Below, piece after piece: positions 36,584-44,347 of a stretch of 48,839 nucleotides of DNA. Made by a program: the position numbers and the translations under genes. Origin of the DNA: a virus. Below the pieces are notes generated by a model. That model saw only the letters and a program-made list of their open reading frames with translations. It searched no databases and was not told where the DNA came from. Where the stretch lies: positions 1-48,839 of IMG/VR virus record IMGVR_UViG_3300030406_003844; one strand, given 5' to 3'. Position 1 is the stretch's first letter; the number at the start of each line of letters is the position of its first letter.

Positions 36584-38059
36584 TCACTCCGCTAATTCTA
36601 TCAAATCTGTTAGTTGTGATGTATCACTGTAACCCAGTGTATCATCTGCATATAGTATGTTCAAGTGTGTGGCTTTCATCTTCTCAAGATCGAAGCCGGT
36701 TACTTCGGCTACTACAACCAAACCATATTCGTCTATAGGCATCCAAGATTTCCCCGCAAGTACTCCCTGTTGACCCAGCCTCGTTCTTATGTGTTGGGCT
36801 ACATCAGTCGGAACCTTGCTCTCACCTACCTCAAATGTCTCATAACCATCTAGCACAGATAGGCGCAGGATTGTATCGAATTCCTCATCCTTACGAATTG
36901 CACTTACTAAGAAGTGTATGTGGAACGCTTGCTGAATTACAACCCATCCGTTGCTATCACGCATCTCCACTGGACCGGACTTGACTAGGCGCAGTCTCTC
37001 TCTGCCGTCTAGTTGATTCAGTAGGGAGCCAATGTCCGACCCGCTCTCCACTAGTTTGCCACCGTCAACAGGGACAGTTGGTTCTAAACTGTTTACCCTA
37101 GAAAGACGCTCTGACCTGTTTACTCTGTAAACCTCCCAGTCTTCGCCAATCGAATAGGCATCAGTTATCTTGGTGATTTTATCACCGGACATCTCTACTT
37201 CAAGGATGGCCTCGACTTGGAATGGCAAGTCGAATGTGTGTATCTTGCCCACCACTTGTCTGTCCCTAGAGTAAACCGTTCCTCTGAAAGAACCCTTTGG
37301 GAATTCAGTGATGTGTAAGTATCGCCTTGAGCCTTTCATCACATCTGCATACACACCTGATGGTGCTACCATCGATGTCCACGCTTGGAAGATAGGTGCC
37401 ACGAATGGCTGTCCCGGTTGAAGGAACAGTTCATTGTTAGGCGTGACTAACTCCTTGTGCAATATCTTGATTGCCACTTCTTGAGGACTCATGGTCGTCA
37501 GTAGGTGGCGAATGCTTTGTAGATTGGTTATGCCGTTTGACTCAGGTAGATACGAGAGCATCTGCAAGAATCTGTCAATAGGCATGGGTTCCTGTTCACC
37601 CATTGCCCTAGACCAAAACAGCAGTGCTTCGTCCTCGTTCATGTTTTGAGCCATAGACAGCACACCCTCATCCTTGATGCGGTGCATTGCCATCAGTGCC
37701 TGCTTGATTGTCCAGCCTTCGCCTCCTATCTCAGAGGACTCGGTTGCCAAGAATGGCACGATTGGTTTGCCTGTCATAACTGTGTTCCAGTGTATAGGTG
37801 ATATGCCCAACTCTGTACACACATTGTCTCTAACCCAAAGCACTGACACAAACTGCTGTTCGTACTTAGAATACTTGGGGTAGAATATATCGATGACATC
37901 TTCAATCACTTCGACTCTCTCACTGAGTCGCTGCTTCAATGCTCTGATTGATATTTTGAAGGCTTCCGATCTTGATTCGGTTTCACGCCTCCACCTCGTA
38001 TAGGACTCCTTGAGTCTGCGTGACAACATTGCTGCTTCAGCCAGTAACACCCTCTTCAC
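36584..38059 (-). CDS. ATP-dependent DNA ligase-like protein lacking the nucleotidyl lysine
   Basis: A 491-residue protein, about the length of an archaeal ligase. Residues about 165-215 resemble the ligase N-terminal helical domain (LSYLPE, RHLLTTMSPQEVAIKILHKEL). PFVAPIFQAW then YADVMKGSRRYLHI (237-250) corresponds to the motif I region, but the KxDG motif reads VMKG, so lysine and aspartate are both missing. ITKITDAYSIGEDWEVYRVN then RSERLSRV matches the ligase 'D.l...GEDL...ERR' segment. The end (LRLSVLDGYETFEVGESKVP) resembles the OB-fold. It may be inactive or structural. GTG start at 38059; internal GTG (38050) or ATG (38029) are alternatives. Confidence 0.5.
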   Translation of the reverse strand: MKRVLLAEAAMLSRRLKESYTRWRRETESRSEAFKISIRALKQRLSERVEVIEDVIDIFYPKYSKYEQQFVSVLWVRDNVCTELGISPIHWNTVMTGKPIVPFLATESSEIGGEGWTIKQALMAMHRIKDEGVLSMAQNMNEDEALLFWSRAMGEQEPMPIDRFLQMLSYLPESNGITNLQSIRHLLTTMSPQEVAIKILHKELVTPNNELFLQPGQPFVAPIFQAWTSMVAPSGVYADVMKGSRRYLHITEFPKGSFRGTVYSRDRQVVGKIHTFDLPFQVEAILEVEMSGDKITKITDAYSIGEDWEVYRVNRSERLSRVNSLEPTVPVDGGKLVESGSDIGSLLNQLDGRERLRLVKSGPVEMRDSNGWVVIQQAFHIHFLVSAIRKDEEFDTILRLSVLDGYETFEVGESKVPTDVAQHIRTRLGQQGVLAGKSWMPIDEYGLVVVAEVTGFDLEKMKATHLNILYADDTLGYSDTSQLTDLIELAE

Positions 38060-38321
38060 TCTCCCTCTCTTCTTGCAAATGCTCTACAAGTTTAGTCAGT
38101 GCCTTGCTCAGGGACACTGCATCTTCCAAAGAAAGGCGAATGCCCTCCCTTGTAAAGCCACCTGTTACATTGTTGCGTAGTCTGATGTCCACTTGTGGAC
38201 CGCTCGGTGGGTAGACTTTGGTAAGCACTGTTTCCTTCTTACCTTTGTGACGCTTGCTCGTAGCAGGTTTGCGCCATACGATGTATTGCGGATATGCTTT
38301 ACCAATGTCTACCTCACTCAT
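38037..38321 (-). CDS. Hypothetical protein, 94 residues
   Basis: ATG at 38321. A basic N-terminal half (VWRKPATSKRHKGKKETVLTK by parts) is followed by VDIRLRNNVTGGFTREGIRL and a helix SLEDAVSLSKALTKLVEHL with an acidic end. This is reminiscent of small single-strand-DNA or transcription coactivator-type proteins, but no family is recognised. It overlaps the start of the ligase-like gene by about 23 bases and the upstream microprotein gene by 8. Confidence 0.62.
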   Translation of the reverse strand: MSEVDIGKAYPQYIVWRKPATSKRHKGKKETVLTKVYPPSGPQVDIRLRNNVTGGFTREGIRLSLEDAVSLSKALTKLVEHLQEERESEEGVTG

Positions 38322-38466
38322 TATATCTCACCCATTGTGGTTCTGCTTGTTTCATAATTCTGTGTACTAATTCTTCATTGTCGATATGTGGGTCAAGCAA
38401 GTACCTTGATATTATCAGTGTGTTAATGTAGTCGCATTCTCTCTGTGTAATTTCTATCGTAATCAT
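38314..38466 (-). CDS. 50-residue hypothetical protein
   Basis: Preceded by GGAGGAATGAATATG; the downstream ATG (38466) has the best 7-base spacing, the ATG at 38472 is the alternative. The sequence starts MITIEITQRECDYINTLIIS, includes YLLDPHIDNEELVHRIM and ends QWVRYNE. It is likely alpha/beta with a helical C-terminus. It overlaps the next gene by 8 bases. No family recognised. Confidence 0.6.
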   Translation of the reverse strand: MITIEITQRECDYINTLIISRYLLDPHIDNEELVHRIMKQAEPQWVRYNE

Positions 38467-38478
38467 ATTCATTCCTCC
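38464..38478 (-). promoter_or_regulatory. Junction cassette GGAGGAATGAATATG
   Basis: Ribosome-binding site GGAGG, the upstream stop (TGA) and the downstream ATG seven bases on are combined in 15 bases, linking the cysteine-rich 87-residue gene to the 50-residue gene. Confidence 0.75.
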
Positions 38479-38732
38479 TTATGATTCGCTTCGCATCCAC
38501 AGTCATTGTCTATGTTACAAATATAATCTGCCGTACCTACATGGTCTAAGCAATTCCTGTAAGATATTTCTAAGTAAGAGTGACAAGTGTTGAAGTTCCT
38601 ACCTTCCGGTGCAAAGATTTCCCACTTTGCATCACATTCGTCATATCTGTCTCTCATGTAATGTGCATGACTATCCCATAGTGGGACAATCTCGTATACT
38701 CCGTGGTCTGTTTCTATGTAATGTGTTTTCAT
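38469..38732 (-). CDS. Cysteine-rich hypothetical protein, 87 residues
   Basis: Starts at the ATG at 38732 (MKTHYIETDHGVYEIVPLWD) with a 7-base-spaced GGAGG; 38738 is the alternative. Cysteines occur in DECDAKW, NTCHSYL, RNCLDH and, near the end, YICNIDNDCGCEANHKEE, which could form a metal site. No family is recognised. It ends in the recurrent GGAGGAATGA junction. Confidence 0.6.
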   Translation of the reverse strand: MKTHYIETDHGVYEIVPLWDSHAHYMRDRYDECDAKWEIFAPEGRNFNTCHSYLEISYRNCLDHVGTADYICNIDNDCGCEANHKEE

Positions 38733-38744
38733 ATTCATTCCTCC
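38730..38744 (-). promoter_or_regulatory. Junction cassette GGAGGAATGAATATG
   Basis: An exact copy joining the 81-residue winged-helix gene to the cysteine-rich gene; upstream product ends Glu-Glu. Confidence 0.75.
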
Positions 38745-38980
38745 GCTAATGTCCACAAACTGACACGCCACTCCTCTTGCTCTGTCTTTACAAAGCGTTT
38801 ATCCTGTCTAAAGAAATGGGTTGCCGTGCGACCTGTTACCTGCTTAAGCATTTTGTTACTCAATCTCTTTGCGAGTGCTCTTGCTGCAACTTTGTCTATG
38901 ATTACATTCACTGTCAAGGCTTCCTTTTCTTCTCTCAATACTTCCTCTGCTAAATTAGTAAACTTAGTTTTCAACTTCAT
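38735..38980 (-). CDS. Small winged-helix-like protein
   Basis: An 81-residue protein starting MKLKTKFTNLAEEVLREEKE at 38980 (38983 also possible; both follow GGAGGAAGA). The order is a helix (NLAEEVLREE), then VIIDKVAARALAKR, a candidate recognition helix SNKMLKQVTGRTATHFFRQD, and a beta wing RFVKTEQEEWRVSLWTLAEE. That arrangement resembles a HARE-HTH or other winged helix. It may bind DNA. The C-terminal EE is part of the junction motif. Confidence 0.58.
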   Translation of the reverse strand: MKLKTKFTNLAEEVLREEKEALTVNVIIDKVAARALAKRLSNKMLKQVTGRTATHFFRQDKRFVKTEQEEWRVSLWTLAEE

Positions 38981-39711
38981 CATTCTTCCTCCTCTATTGC
39001 TTTGTACATGACCACTGCGCCCCTTACGTGTGGCGGTAGTAACGCACCACTGAAGGGACAAAACGACCCGGTGATGAGTATGTTATCTGCACCGGGTTTA
39101 GAGTCAATTAATTTTACAATTGTATTCCTGTCAAGTGCCTCCAGTTGAACCTTGGGGGTTCTGTATGACATCATCAGATCGTCACCGGCTAGCATTGCAA
39201 ACTCCAGTGGCTCCATTGAAATCAGTGTGCCACAAACAGGACAATTGATGTTAACCGCCCATATTTCTACATCATGCTCGTTACCTTCATCATCGTTCAT
39301 TTTCTCTTGACCTACTAAAATCCATTCGGCTTCTTCAAGAGGGAACGCTGATAACAAGCAACCACAATCAGGATTAACACATTTCCAAGTAGACTGTGCT
39401 ATCTCTTGTCGCCTCATCTGCTCCTTCATGTAATGTTGCTGCGGTGACAAATTTTCAGGTGGGGTAATCTGTACATTATCCTCTTTTACTTGCCAGCCAG
39501 TTTTAGCCATCAGTATTCCCAATCTAACACGAGACTGCGCTGACTCAGAATTGTCTTGTTGTATCATCAGTTCAACTTCTCTGTCACCAATCTTCATGTA
39601 TGTCAGGCCATGTCCGGCAGGCTCCCATAGAGCACCTATTGCCAACCCGCTCAACAACAATTCAACTTGCTGCTCAGGCGATAACTCATCGTCATGCTTC
39701 GTAGATGTCAT
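38980..39711 (-). CDS. Zinc-binding hypothetical protein, 243 residues
   Basis: I start at MTSTKHDDELSPEQ (39711, after AGAGGGAT); an ATG at 39726 would overlap the upstream gene further. A helical N-terminal half (QVELLLSGLAIGALWE) is followed by cysteine clusters CVNPDCGC, NCPVCGTLISMEP and, near the C-terminus, GSFCPFSGALLPP. The first two have zinc-ribbon spacing. It ends EEEE at the junction with the winged-helix gene. No known family recognised. Confidence 0.65.
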   Translation of the reverse strand: MTSTKHDDELSPEQQVELLLSGLAIGALWEPAGHGLTYMKIGDREVELMIQQDNSESAQSRVRLGILMAKTGWQVKEDNVQITPPENLSPQQHYMKEQMRRQEIAQSTWKCVNPDCGCLLSAFPLEEAEWILVGQEKMNDDEGNEHDVEIWAVNINCPVCGTLISMEPLEFAMLAGDDLMMSYRTPKVQLEALDRNTIVKLIDSKPGADNILITGSFCPFSGALLPPHVRGAVVMYKAIEEEE

Positions 39712-40018
39712 TGTTATCCCTCTCATCTGTCATCCAAATCATGCTGTTACAGCAGTGCGCTGGGTACATCTTGGTAAACTCTGTCACTAGTATCACACCC
39801 GGTGCCGGAGCAGTGCCACACTTAGGGCACATGTCTAGCCAGCCGTCTGCATTGACTAGCATCAACACCTCTTGTCGCTCAGGGTCCATCTCCAGCCTGA
39901 CGTTCTCAGGGATGGGGATGTCTCGACCCAGCAGTGGTATCTCTTTACCATCCCAATGCCACACACCGTTTGTATCTACATCTGTTGCTTGTATTCTTAG
40001 TACTTTTTCTTCTGTCAT
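39692..40018 (-). CDS. Zinc-ribbon hypothetical protein, 108 residues
   Basis: ATG at 40018 after GAGGTGTAAAC. A beta-rich first half (LRIQATDVDTNGVWHWDGKE) carries a segment MCPKCGTAPAPG near residue 63 and AHCCNSMIW near residue 87, consistent with one four-cysteine zinc site. It overlaps the next gene by about 20 bases. Function unknown. Confidence 0.66.
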   Translation of the reverse strand: MTEEKVLRIQATDVDTNGVWHWDGKEIPLLGRDIPIPENVRLEMDPERQEVLMLVNADGWLDMCPKCGTAPAPGVILVTEFTKMYPAHCCNSMIWMTDERDNNDIYEA

Positions 40019-40020
40019 GT

Positions 40021-40278
40021 TTACACCTCATGTATTAGTATCAGTTTTCTGTTTTTCTTTTTCATCTCATCTTGGATTTCACGAATTGCACTTGCCAACA
40101 ATTCTGAAGAAGACAATTCATTAGCCAATGATTCTATCTCCCTAATCAGTCTTGCGTTAGTTTCTTTCAAATCGGCAATCTCTTCCGACATCTTATCTAT
40201 TACTATAGTAGTTGATTCTAGTAGATTCTCTACCTCATCTAAATTCTCATCTATTTCTTTTATTTTCTTATCATACAT
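40021..40278 (-). CDS. Coiled-coil protein, 85 residues
   Basis: Almost wholly helical with heptad-like spacing of Leu, Ile and Val (KIKEIDENLDEVENLLES, EEIADLKETNARLIREIESL), then a basic end KKKNRKLILIHEV. It probably oligomerises. Starts with an 8-base overlap of the HARP-SNF2 helicase's end, so it could be a translationally coupled partner of that helicase (inference). Confidence 0.65.
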   Translation of the reverse strand: MYDKKIKEIDENLDEVENLLESTTIVIDKMSEEIADLKETNARLIREIESLANELSSSELLASAIREIQDEMKKKNRKLILIHEV

Positions 40279-42256
40279 TTTCAGTCACCTCTGCCCATGT
40301 CCAATCTCTATCTGCTTTCATTCTCTTCACCAGTTCCTTAACTAGGCTCTTTCTCTCTTCGACATCTCCTCCGTCAAGTACCGCTTTAACAACCTGCCGC
40401 TTCTGTTCGACCACTCGATCGAAGTGCTCATCGACAGTGTTCATACAAGACAGGTAAACAGAGTGTACATTGTCACTCTCTTGACCAATACGGTGTACTC
40501 TAGCCTCAGCCTGCTCTTCATCAGAAGGCACCCATTCTCTCTCAATGAATAGAATAGTATCAGCCTTAGTTAGAGTCAGTCCTTCCTTAGCAGCCATTGT
40601 GCTACAGACCAAGACATCTACATGTCCTTCTTGGAAGGAGTCTACGATATCCATCCTCTCCTTAGCAGGTGTCTGCCCTGTGATGTTGGCAACCTTCAGG
40701 TCACCAAGTCCCAGTGATATACCCTTGATGATGTCTGAGTGGTGTGCAAAGACAATCAACGGTTTACCTGTACTTGAATTGTATTCCTTTACCCAATCAC
40801 AAGCATAAGGTATCTTGATTTCTCCACACTTCTTTCTCAGTTCACCCAGCATGACCAACATAGTGCCGGGTGGGATAGGCTCACCATTGAGATAGTACTC
40901 GTTAATGCGCTGCTCCCATTCATCCTGTGCAATGTCATATGTTCTACGCTGTTCAGGTGTAAGTTGAATAGGTAAGAACTGTCTTGTTCTAGGTGGTAGG
41001 TCAGGTAACACTTCGCTCTTGAGTCTACGGATGCACACATCACGAGTGCGCTCGTTCAACTCTTTGGTGTTAGATGCCCCGTCAAAGTTCCAACCGAAAC
41101 CGTTGTGGAATGGGTCACAGTAACTCTGCTTAAAGTTCCACTCAGAATTGAATTCGTCAGGGCGTAATAGGTTGAGCACATTAAAGAATTCTTTCGGCCT
41201 ACTTGCAATTGCTGTACCGCTGAGTGCTATCACTTTAGGACAGTGTCTTGCTACAGTCATTGTGGCGACTGTGCGCTGGGCCTTGCTGTTCTTGATGTAG
41301 TGTGCCTCATCTATGATAGTTAGTTGTGGTCTTATCCTCAAGATATCCTGCAATCGATTGACTAGAAGATCGTAGGTGATGATGTAAAACTCAGCCGCAA
41401 CCATCTCTGTCTTACTACTGTCAATCACCTGCACTGTTTCAGCAGGCAACCACTTCTTGATTTCTTTCTGCCAGTTGTACTTGACGTTGGCAGGACACAC
41501 AATCAATCCGGGTCTAGCATGATTGATGGCAGCATAACCAATAGCCTGTATTGTTTTACCTACACCCATCTCGTCACCAATTAGGCATCGACCATTGCTA
41601 GCCTCAGCAAATGCTACGCCCACTTTTTGAAACGGGTACAGTTCTAGGTGAGGGGGGATTCTTGACTCCAACCTGTTGTCAATATCTTTCAGGTCCTCAG
41701 CCGACAACTCAGCAGCACTGCTCATCTCCACCCGCCTGATACTGTCCCAAACATCATGCACTGCTGCATCACAGTTTAGGATAGCCTCTGCTAGCGGAGG
41801 GTACAGGTCCTTCATCGTGTTGTAAAGTATCTTACCCTGTGCTAGAGGAATGCTCCAACATTTTGCAAGTGGCTCAAACTTGCGCCCATCGATTGAACGG
41901 ATAGCAAGCCTAACTTGCTCTCGCAATTCTGCGTCTTTGATGAAGGGCCAATGGACTTTGAGTCTTGTACCTGACTCTTCTACCCAACAGTCGTTAGGAT
42001 TGCGCTGGTCTACTGGGTGAATGTTTGCACGGTTGTACAGGTCTTCACCATCAAGACCGAAGTCTACCAGTGTCTCAGCCGCAATCAGTATGACTGTGCG
42101 GTTGTCTTGTATGCTCCATACTTTGTGTTCCCCATCCCACTTCACACCGGGAAATCCAATCTTGGATTTTAAAGCGTTGTTGAGATCGGGATTGTATGGG
42201 TATTTCATACCAATTCGTTTACCAAACTTGTCGCTGTAATCAATTAGTTCCACCAT
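40271..42256 (-). CDS. SNF2-family SF2 helicase with two HARP-like repeats (SMARCAL1-like)
   Basis: A 661-residue protein. Walker A GDEMGVGKT at 227-235, DEAH at 316-319, SGTAIASRP (motif III), FAHHSD (motif IV), AAKEGLTLTKAD (motif V) and QAEARVHRIGQ at 582-592 (motif VI). The N-terminus has two copies of a HARP-like element: KYPYNPDLNNALKSKI then VKWDGEHKVWSI (about 13-60), and VHWPFIKDAELREQVRL then FEPLAKCWSIPL (about 98-148). SMARCAL1-type enzymes with HARP repeats rewind RPA-coated DNA and remodel stalled forks. The ATG at 42256 follows AGGCGAT. It overlaps flanking genes on both sides. Confidence 0.93.
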   Translation of the reverse strand: MVELIDYSDKFGKRIGMKYPYNPDLNNALKSKIGFPGVKWDGEHKVWSIQDNRTVILIAAETLVDFGLDGEDLYNRANIHPVDQRNPNDCWVEESGTRLKVHWPFIKDAELREQVRLAIRSIDGRKFEPLAKCWSIPLAQGKILYNTMKDLYPPLAEAILNCDAAVHDVWDSIRRVEMSSAAELSAEDLKDIDNRLESRIPPHLELYPFQKVGVAFAEASNGRCLIGDEMGVGKTIQAIGYAAINHARPGLIVCPANVKYNWQKEIKKWLPAETVQVIDSSKTEMVAAEFYIITYDLLVNRLQDILRIRPQLTIIDEAHYIKNSKAQRTVATMTVARHCPKVIALSGTAIASRPKEFFNVLNLLRPDEFNSEWNFKQSYCDPFHNGFGWNFDGASNTKELNERTRDVCIRRLKSEVLPDLPPRTRQFLPIQLTPEQRRTYDIAQDEWEQRINEYYLNGEPIPPGTMLVMLGELRKKCGEIKIPYACDWVKEYNSSTGKPLIVFAHHSDIIKGISLGLGDLKVANITGQTPAKERMDIVDSFQEGHVDVLVCSTMAAKEGLTLTKADTILFIEREWVPSDEEQAEARVHRIGQESDNVHSVYLSCMNTVDEHFDRVVEQKRQVVKAVLDGGDVEERKSLVKELVKRMKADRDWTWAEVTENV

Positions 42257-42695
42257 CGTATCGCCTCTTCACCCTCTCCATTATGTCTTCAGGGACTTGG
42301 CTTGACTTCTTACTGTCGTAAGGATTGTCTACACTGGGTTCCATAGGGTCAAAGTCTATGGTCGCACCATCTCCATCATGGGGAGAGTGCTCATCAATCT
42401 CAACATCAATCTCATTCAAACCTAAAGTAGCCAATGCACCGACTTTCTCCTCATCATCGGGCATCTCTAATGAAATGTTCTCAAACAATTCTGTCTGTGC
42501 ACCACATGTTGAACATACCAATCGCATCTGAAGTATCTCGTGAAACTCCTGCTGCTCTAACTGCAACTCAAAGGTGTGTCCGTGCACCAAACACTTCTGT
42601 AGATTCTTCATAGTCTGTAAGCCAGCCTGCGCTACCTTGGCCTGTTCTTGTATTTTCCTTGCCTCTTCTTCTAGTACTTCTCGATTCATGTTCAT
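42240..42695 (-). CDS. Zinc-finger-containing acidic protein, 151 residues
   Basis: The ATG at 42695 lies 7 bases after GGGAGG. A helical N-terminus (EVLEEEARKIQEQAKVAQAG) is followed by KCLVHGHTFE (near residue 35) and VCSTCGAQTELFE (near residue 60), a possible C-H/H-CxxC zinc site. The last 60 residues are acidic and probably disordered (DDEEKVGA, HSPHDGDGATIDFDPMEPS). Overlaps the helicase start by 17 bases. Function unknown. Confidence 0.65.
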   Translation of the reverse strand: MNMNREVLEEEARKIQEQAKVAQAGLQTMKNLQKCLVHGHTFELQLEQQEFHEILQMRLVCSTCGAQTELFENISLEMPDDEEKVGALATLGLNEIDVEIDEHSPHDGDGATIDFDPMEPSVDNPYDSKKSSQVPEDIMERVKRRYDGGTN

Positions 42696-42994
42696 TTAGA
42701 TTCCTCCCACTTTTTCTTGTAATGGCTCTTTGATTTGGGCTTCCAAGTGCCCTCTCTAACTGCCTTGGCTCTTGCGGTATTGTAAGCATTCTTTTTCTTA
42801 CGCCACTCTTCATTCTGCATGTTCCTTTTGTGATACTCATTGACATGCTTACCTTTTGTTTTTTCATAATGAGTTCTTGGTAAAGCGTTTAACCTCGTTA
42901 GTTCCTCAACTATCGCATTCAACTCTTGTTTATCTGCTTCCTTTATTGCATCAATCTGCAACTGTATTGCTTCTCTTACCTCTTTGTTGTTCAT
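42692..42994 (-). CDS. Basic hypothetical protein, 100 residues
   Basis: I start at the ATG at 42994 (MNNKEVREAIQLQIDAIKEA) after GGAGTGAG; a GTG at 43000 in the GTGA overlap is the alternative. An N-terminal coiled helix (QELNAIVEELTRLNAL) precedes a strongly basic half (TKGKHVNEYHKRNMQNEEWR, KKKNAYNTARAKAVR, KSKSHYKKKWEESK) likely to bind nucleic acid. It has a distant look of HNH- or phage-type DNA-binding proteins but no catalytic set. Ends by ATGA overlap. Confidence 0.6.
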   Translation of the reverse strand: MNNKEVREAIQLQIDAIKEADKQELNAIVEELTRLNALPRTHYEKTKGKHVNEYHKRNMQNEEWRKKKNAYNTARAKAVREGTWKPKSKSHYKKKWEESK

Positions 42995-42996
42995 TC

Positions 42997-43200
42997 TCAC
43001 TCCACATCCTTATTTCCATTGAATCTAATATTGTCAAAGGCATCATAGTCATATGGCATCGGCTCACCATGCTCGGTCAACCAAATCCGAACTGCGTGGT
43101 TACCTTCAGCAATCACTTTAGCGGGAACATCACCACGATAGCCATGATAGAAAATACCATCATATGTCATCTCAATTGATTGAGTCTTTTCATCACTCAC
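42997..43200 (-). CDS. Hypothetical protein, 67 residues
   Basis: GGAGG-AATGAAT-GTG: the GTG at 43200 has a 7-base spacer, whereas the ATG at 43206 would lie one base from GGAGG, so I choose GTG. The sequence (VSDEKTQSIEMTYDGIFYHG, KVIAEGNHAVRIWLTEHGEP) is beta-rich with an acidic tail. No family recognised. It overlaps the next gene's GTG. Confidence 0.6.
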   Translation of the reverse strand: MSDEKTQSIEMTYDGIFYHGYRGDVPAKVIAEGNHAVRIWLTEHGEPMPYDYDAFDNIRFNGNKDVE

Positions 43201-43212
43201 ATTCATTCCTCC
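43198..43212 (-). promoter_or_regulatory. Junction cassette variant GGAGGAATGAATGTG
   Basis: Here the upstream stop lies before GGAGG, so the ATG is not needed for coupling. The 7-base-spaced start has become GTG, supporting the downstream codon as the true initiator. Confidence 0.65.
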
Positions 43213-43953
43213 TCAAATCCATGTCGACTTGAACAGTACCATGTCTTTCTTCTGATTGAAATTGTATATCTTTGTCAACATTATGCCGTAACTCTTTGGG
43301 TTACTGGTAGTAAGCACCTCAATGTTGTGCTTAGATTTCAACTTCCTCATCATACGCTTGTGAGAGTAGTCAGTATGTTCTGCAACTACTTTGTAAGCAC
43401 TGATGAAGCGTTCAGTATACGCATACGGTAAGTAGTCAACAATTTCTTTCAACCAACTTACAAGCACATCACCTTTGTCTTCCCCTGTCAACCTCCACTT
43501 ACCTTCTTTGAAGGCTTGATTTGAATTAGGTTTACCATACAGTTTCGACAGGGAACCGTAAGTCAAGTAAGGATGCTCTTCGTGCTTTTTCTTGAGTAAG
43601 GCATAAGGTTTCTTTATCTCAGGATTCTTGTGCACTGAAAAGAAATCAACGAAGTTCGCCATAGTCCAGTTAACCTGTATGGTGTTCATCTCTACTATCG
43701 CATCCATTGCATCCCAACTGATACTAATCGCTGGTACGCTCAGTCCTAACTCAGATGCTGCTGTCCACCTGTGTTGACCGTCTACCACTAGAGTTTCTTC
43801 GTCATTTTGATAGATGGTTATACTCGACAACACACCGTACTTCTTCATGCTCTCCTTAAGTTTGTTAACAAGTGCCCTGTTTACAGGTCTGTTGTATGTC
43901 AACATCTTTACTTTGTCTTTTGGTTCTAAATTTATTATCTTCATTTTTGTCAT
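43213..43953 (-). CDS. ParB/sulfiredoxin-like nuclease-domain protein
   Basis: A 246-residue protein starting at the 7-base-spaced ATG at 43953 (MTKMKIINLEP). Residues about 25-75 carry the ParB-family core: RALVNKLKESMKKYGVLSSI, then LVVDGQHRWTAASELGLSVP with DGQHR at 58-62 in the place of GExR/GxxR. The remainder (LSKLYGKPNSNQAFKEGKWR, AYTERFISAYKVVAEH) is helical. No ParA or centromere-like repeats are nearby, so classical partition is unlikely. Such domains occur in phages as DNA-binding or nuclease proteins and in modification genes. Confidence 0.78.
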   Translation of the reverse strand: MTKMKIINLEPKDKVKMLTYNRPVNRALVNKLKESMKKYGVLSSITIYQNDEETLVVDGQHRWTAASELGLSVPAISISWDAMDAIVEMNTIQVNWTMANFVDFFSVHKNPEIKKPYALLKKKHEEHPYLTYGSLSKLYGKPNSNQAFKEGKWRLTGEDKGDVLVSWLKEIVDYLPYAYTERFISAYKVVAEHTDYSHKRMMRKLKSKHNIEVLTTSNPKSYGIMLTKIYNFNQKKDMVLFKSTWI

Positions 43954-43965
43954 ATTCATTCCTCC
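43951..43965 (-). promoter_or_regulatory. Junction cassette GGAGGAATGAATATG
   Basis: An exact copy before the ParB-like gene; the upstream product ends DEEE. Confidence 0.75.
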
Positions 43966-44171
43966 TCGTCGTAGTGCCAACTGTATCTCCAGTGTGGTGC
44001 TTCTGCTTCTTGTCTAGCGTACTCCATTAGGTTACCAATGAAATCTCTAACCAATTTCTTGTGTACGGTTACTGTTTTGGATTGATTCCAAAAGCCAATC
44101 TCGTCGTGATGACTGTGCCCACTAGGGCAACCTGCTCCTATCTGTATCGTTATCATATTATCGTCATTCAT
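43956..44171 (-). CDS. Hypothetical protein, 71 residues
   Basis: The ATG at 44171 has AGGAGG 7 bases upstream. The sequence (MITIQIGAGCPSGHSHHDEI, SKTVTVHKKLVRDFIGNL) suggests a beta start and a helix, then RYSWHYDEEE. The stretch CPSGHSHH could bind metal. Ends in the recurrent GGAGGAATGA junction. Function unknown. Confidence 0.6.
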   Translation of the reverse strand: MNDDNMITIQIGAGCPSGHSHHDEIGFWNQSKTVTVHKKLVRDFIGNLMEYARQEAEAPHWRYSWHYDEEE

Positions 44172-44347
44172 GCTACTACCTCCTTCTTCCTGTGTCTTCT
44201 AGGTACACACGTTTCTCTGTGATAAACTGAAACGTGGTTGTCTGTCGGTTTGTTTACTACTATCTGTAAGCAGTCTCTACAAACGCCACCACCACAGTGA
44301 TCGCATTTGGTTACTGCCTCCTTCGTACATGTTCTACACATCATCAT
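44168..44347 (-). CDS. 59-residue cross-brace-like zinc-finger protein
   Basis: Read from the sequence: CRTCTKEAVTKCDHCGGGVC, then RDCL, then VYHRETCVP and a basic tail RRHRKKEVVA. CxxC-x7-CxxC-x4-CxxC plus late His/Cys gives enough ligands for two zinc ions, an arrangement seen in RING, B-box, ZZ or FYVE-type folds. Start within ATGATGATG (44347, 44344 or 44341), overlapping the upstream stop; end in ATGA overlap with the next gene. Which of the folds it is cannot be told by eye. Confidence 0.68.
   Translation of the reverse strand: MMMCRTCTKEAVTKCDHCGGGVCRDCLQIVVNKPTDNHVSVYHRETCVPRRHRKKEVVA

Noticed and set aside
36463-36738. 91-codon open frame on the + strand
   Set aside because: Antisense to the 47-residue gene and the ligase-like gene; no ribosome-binding site or conserved motif.
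43213-43953. Plasmid partition locus
   Set aside because: No ParA-type ATPase and no repeated centromere-like sites nearby.
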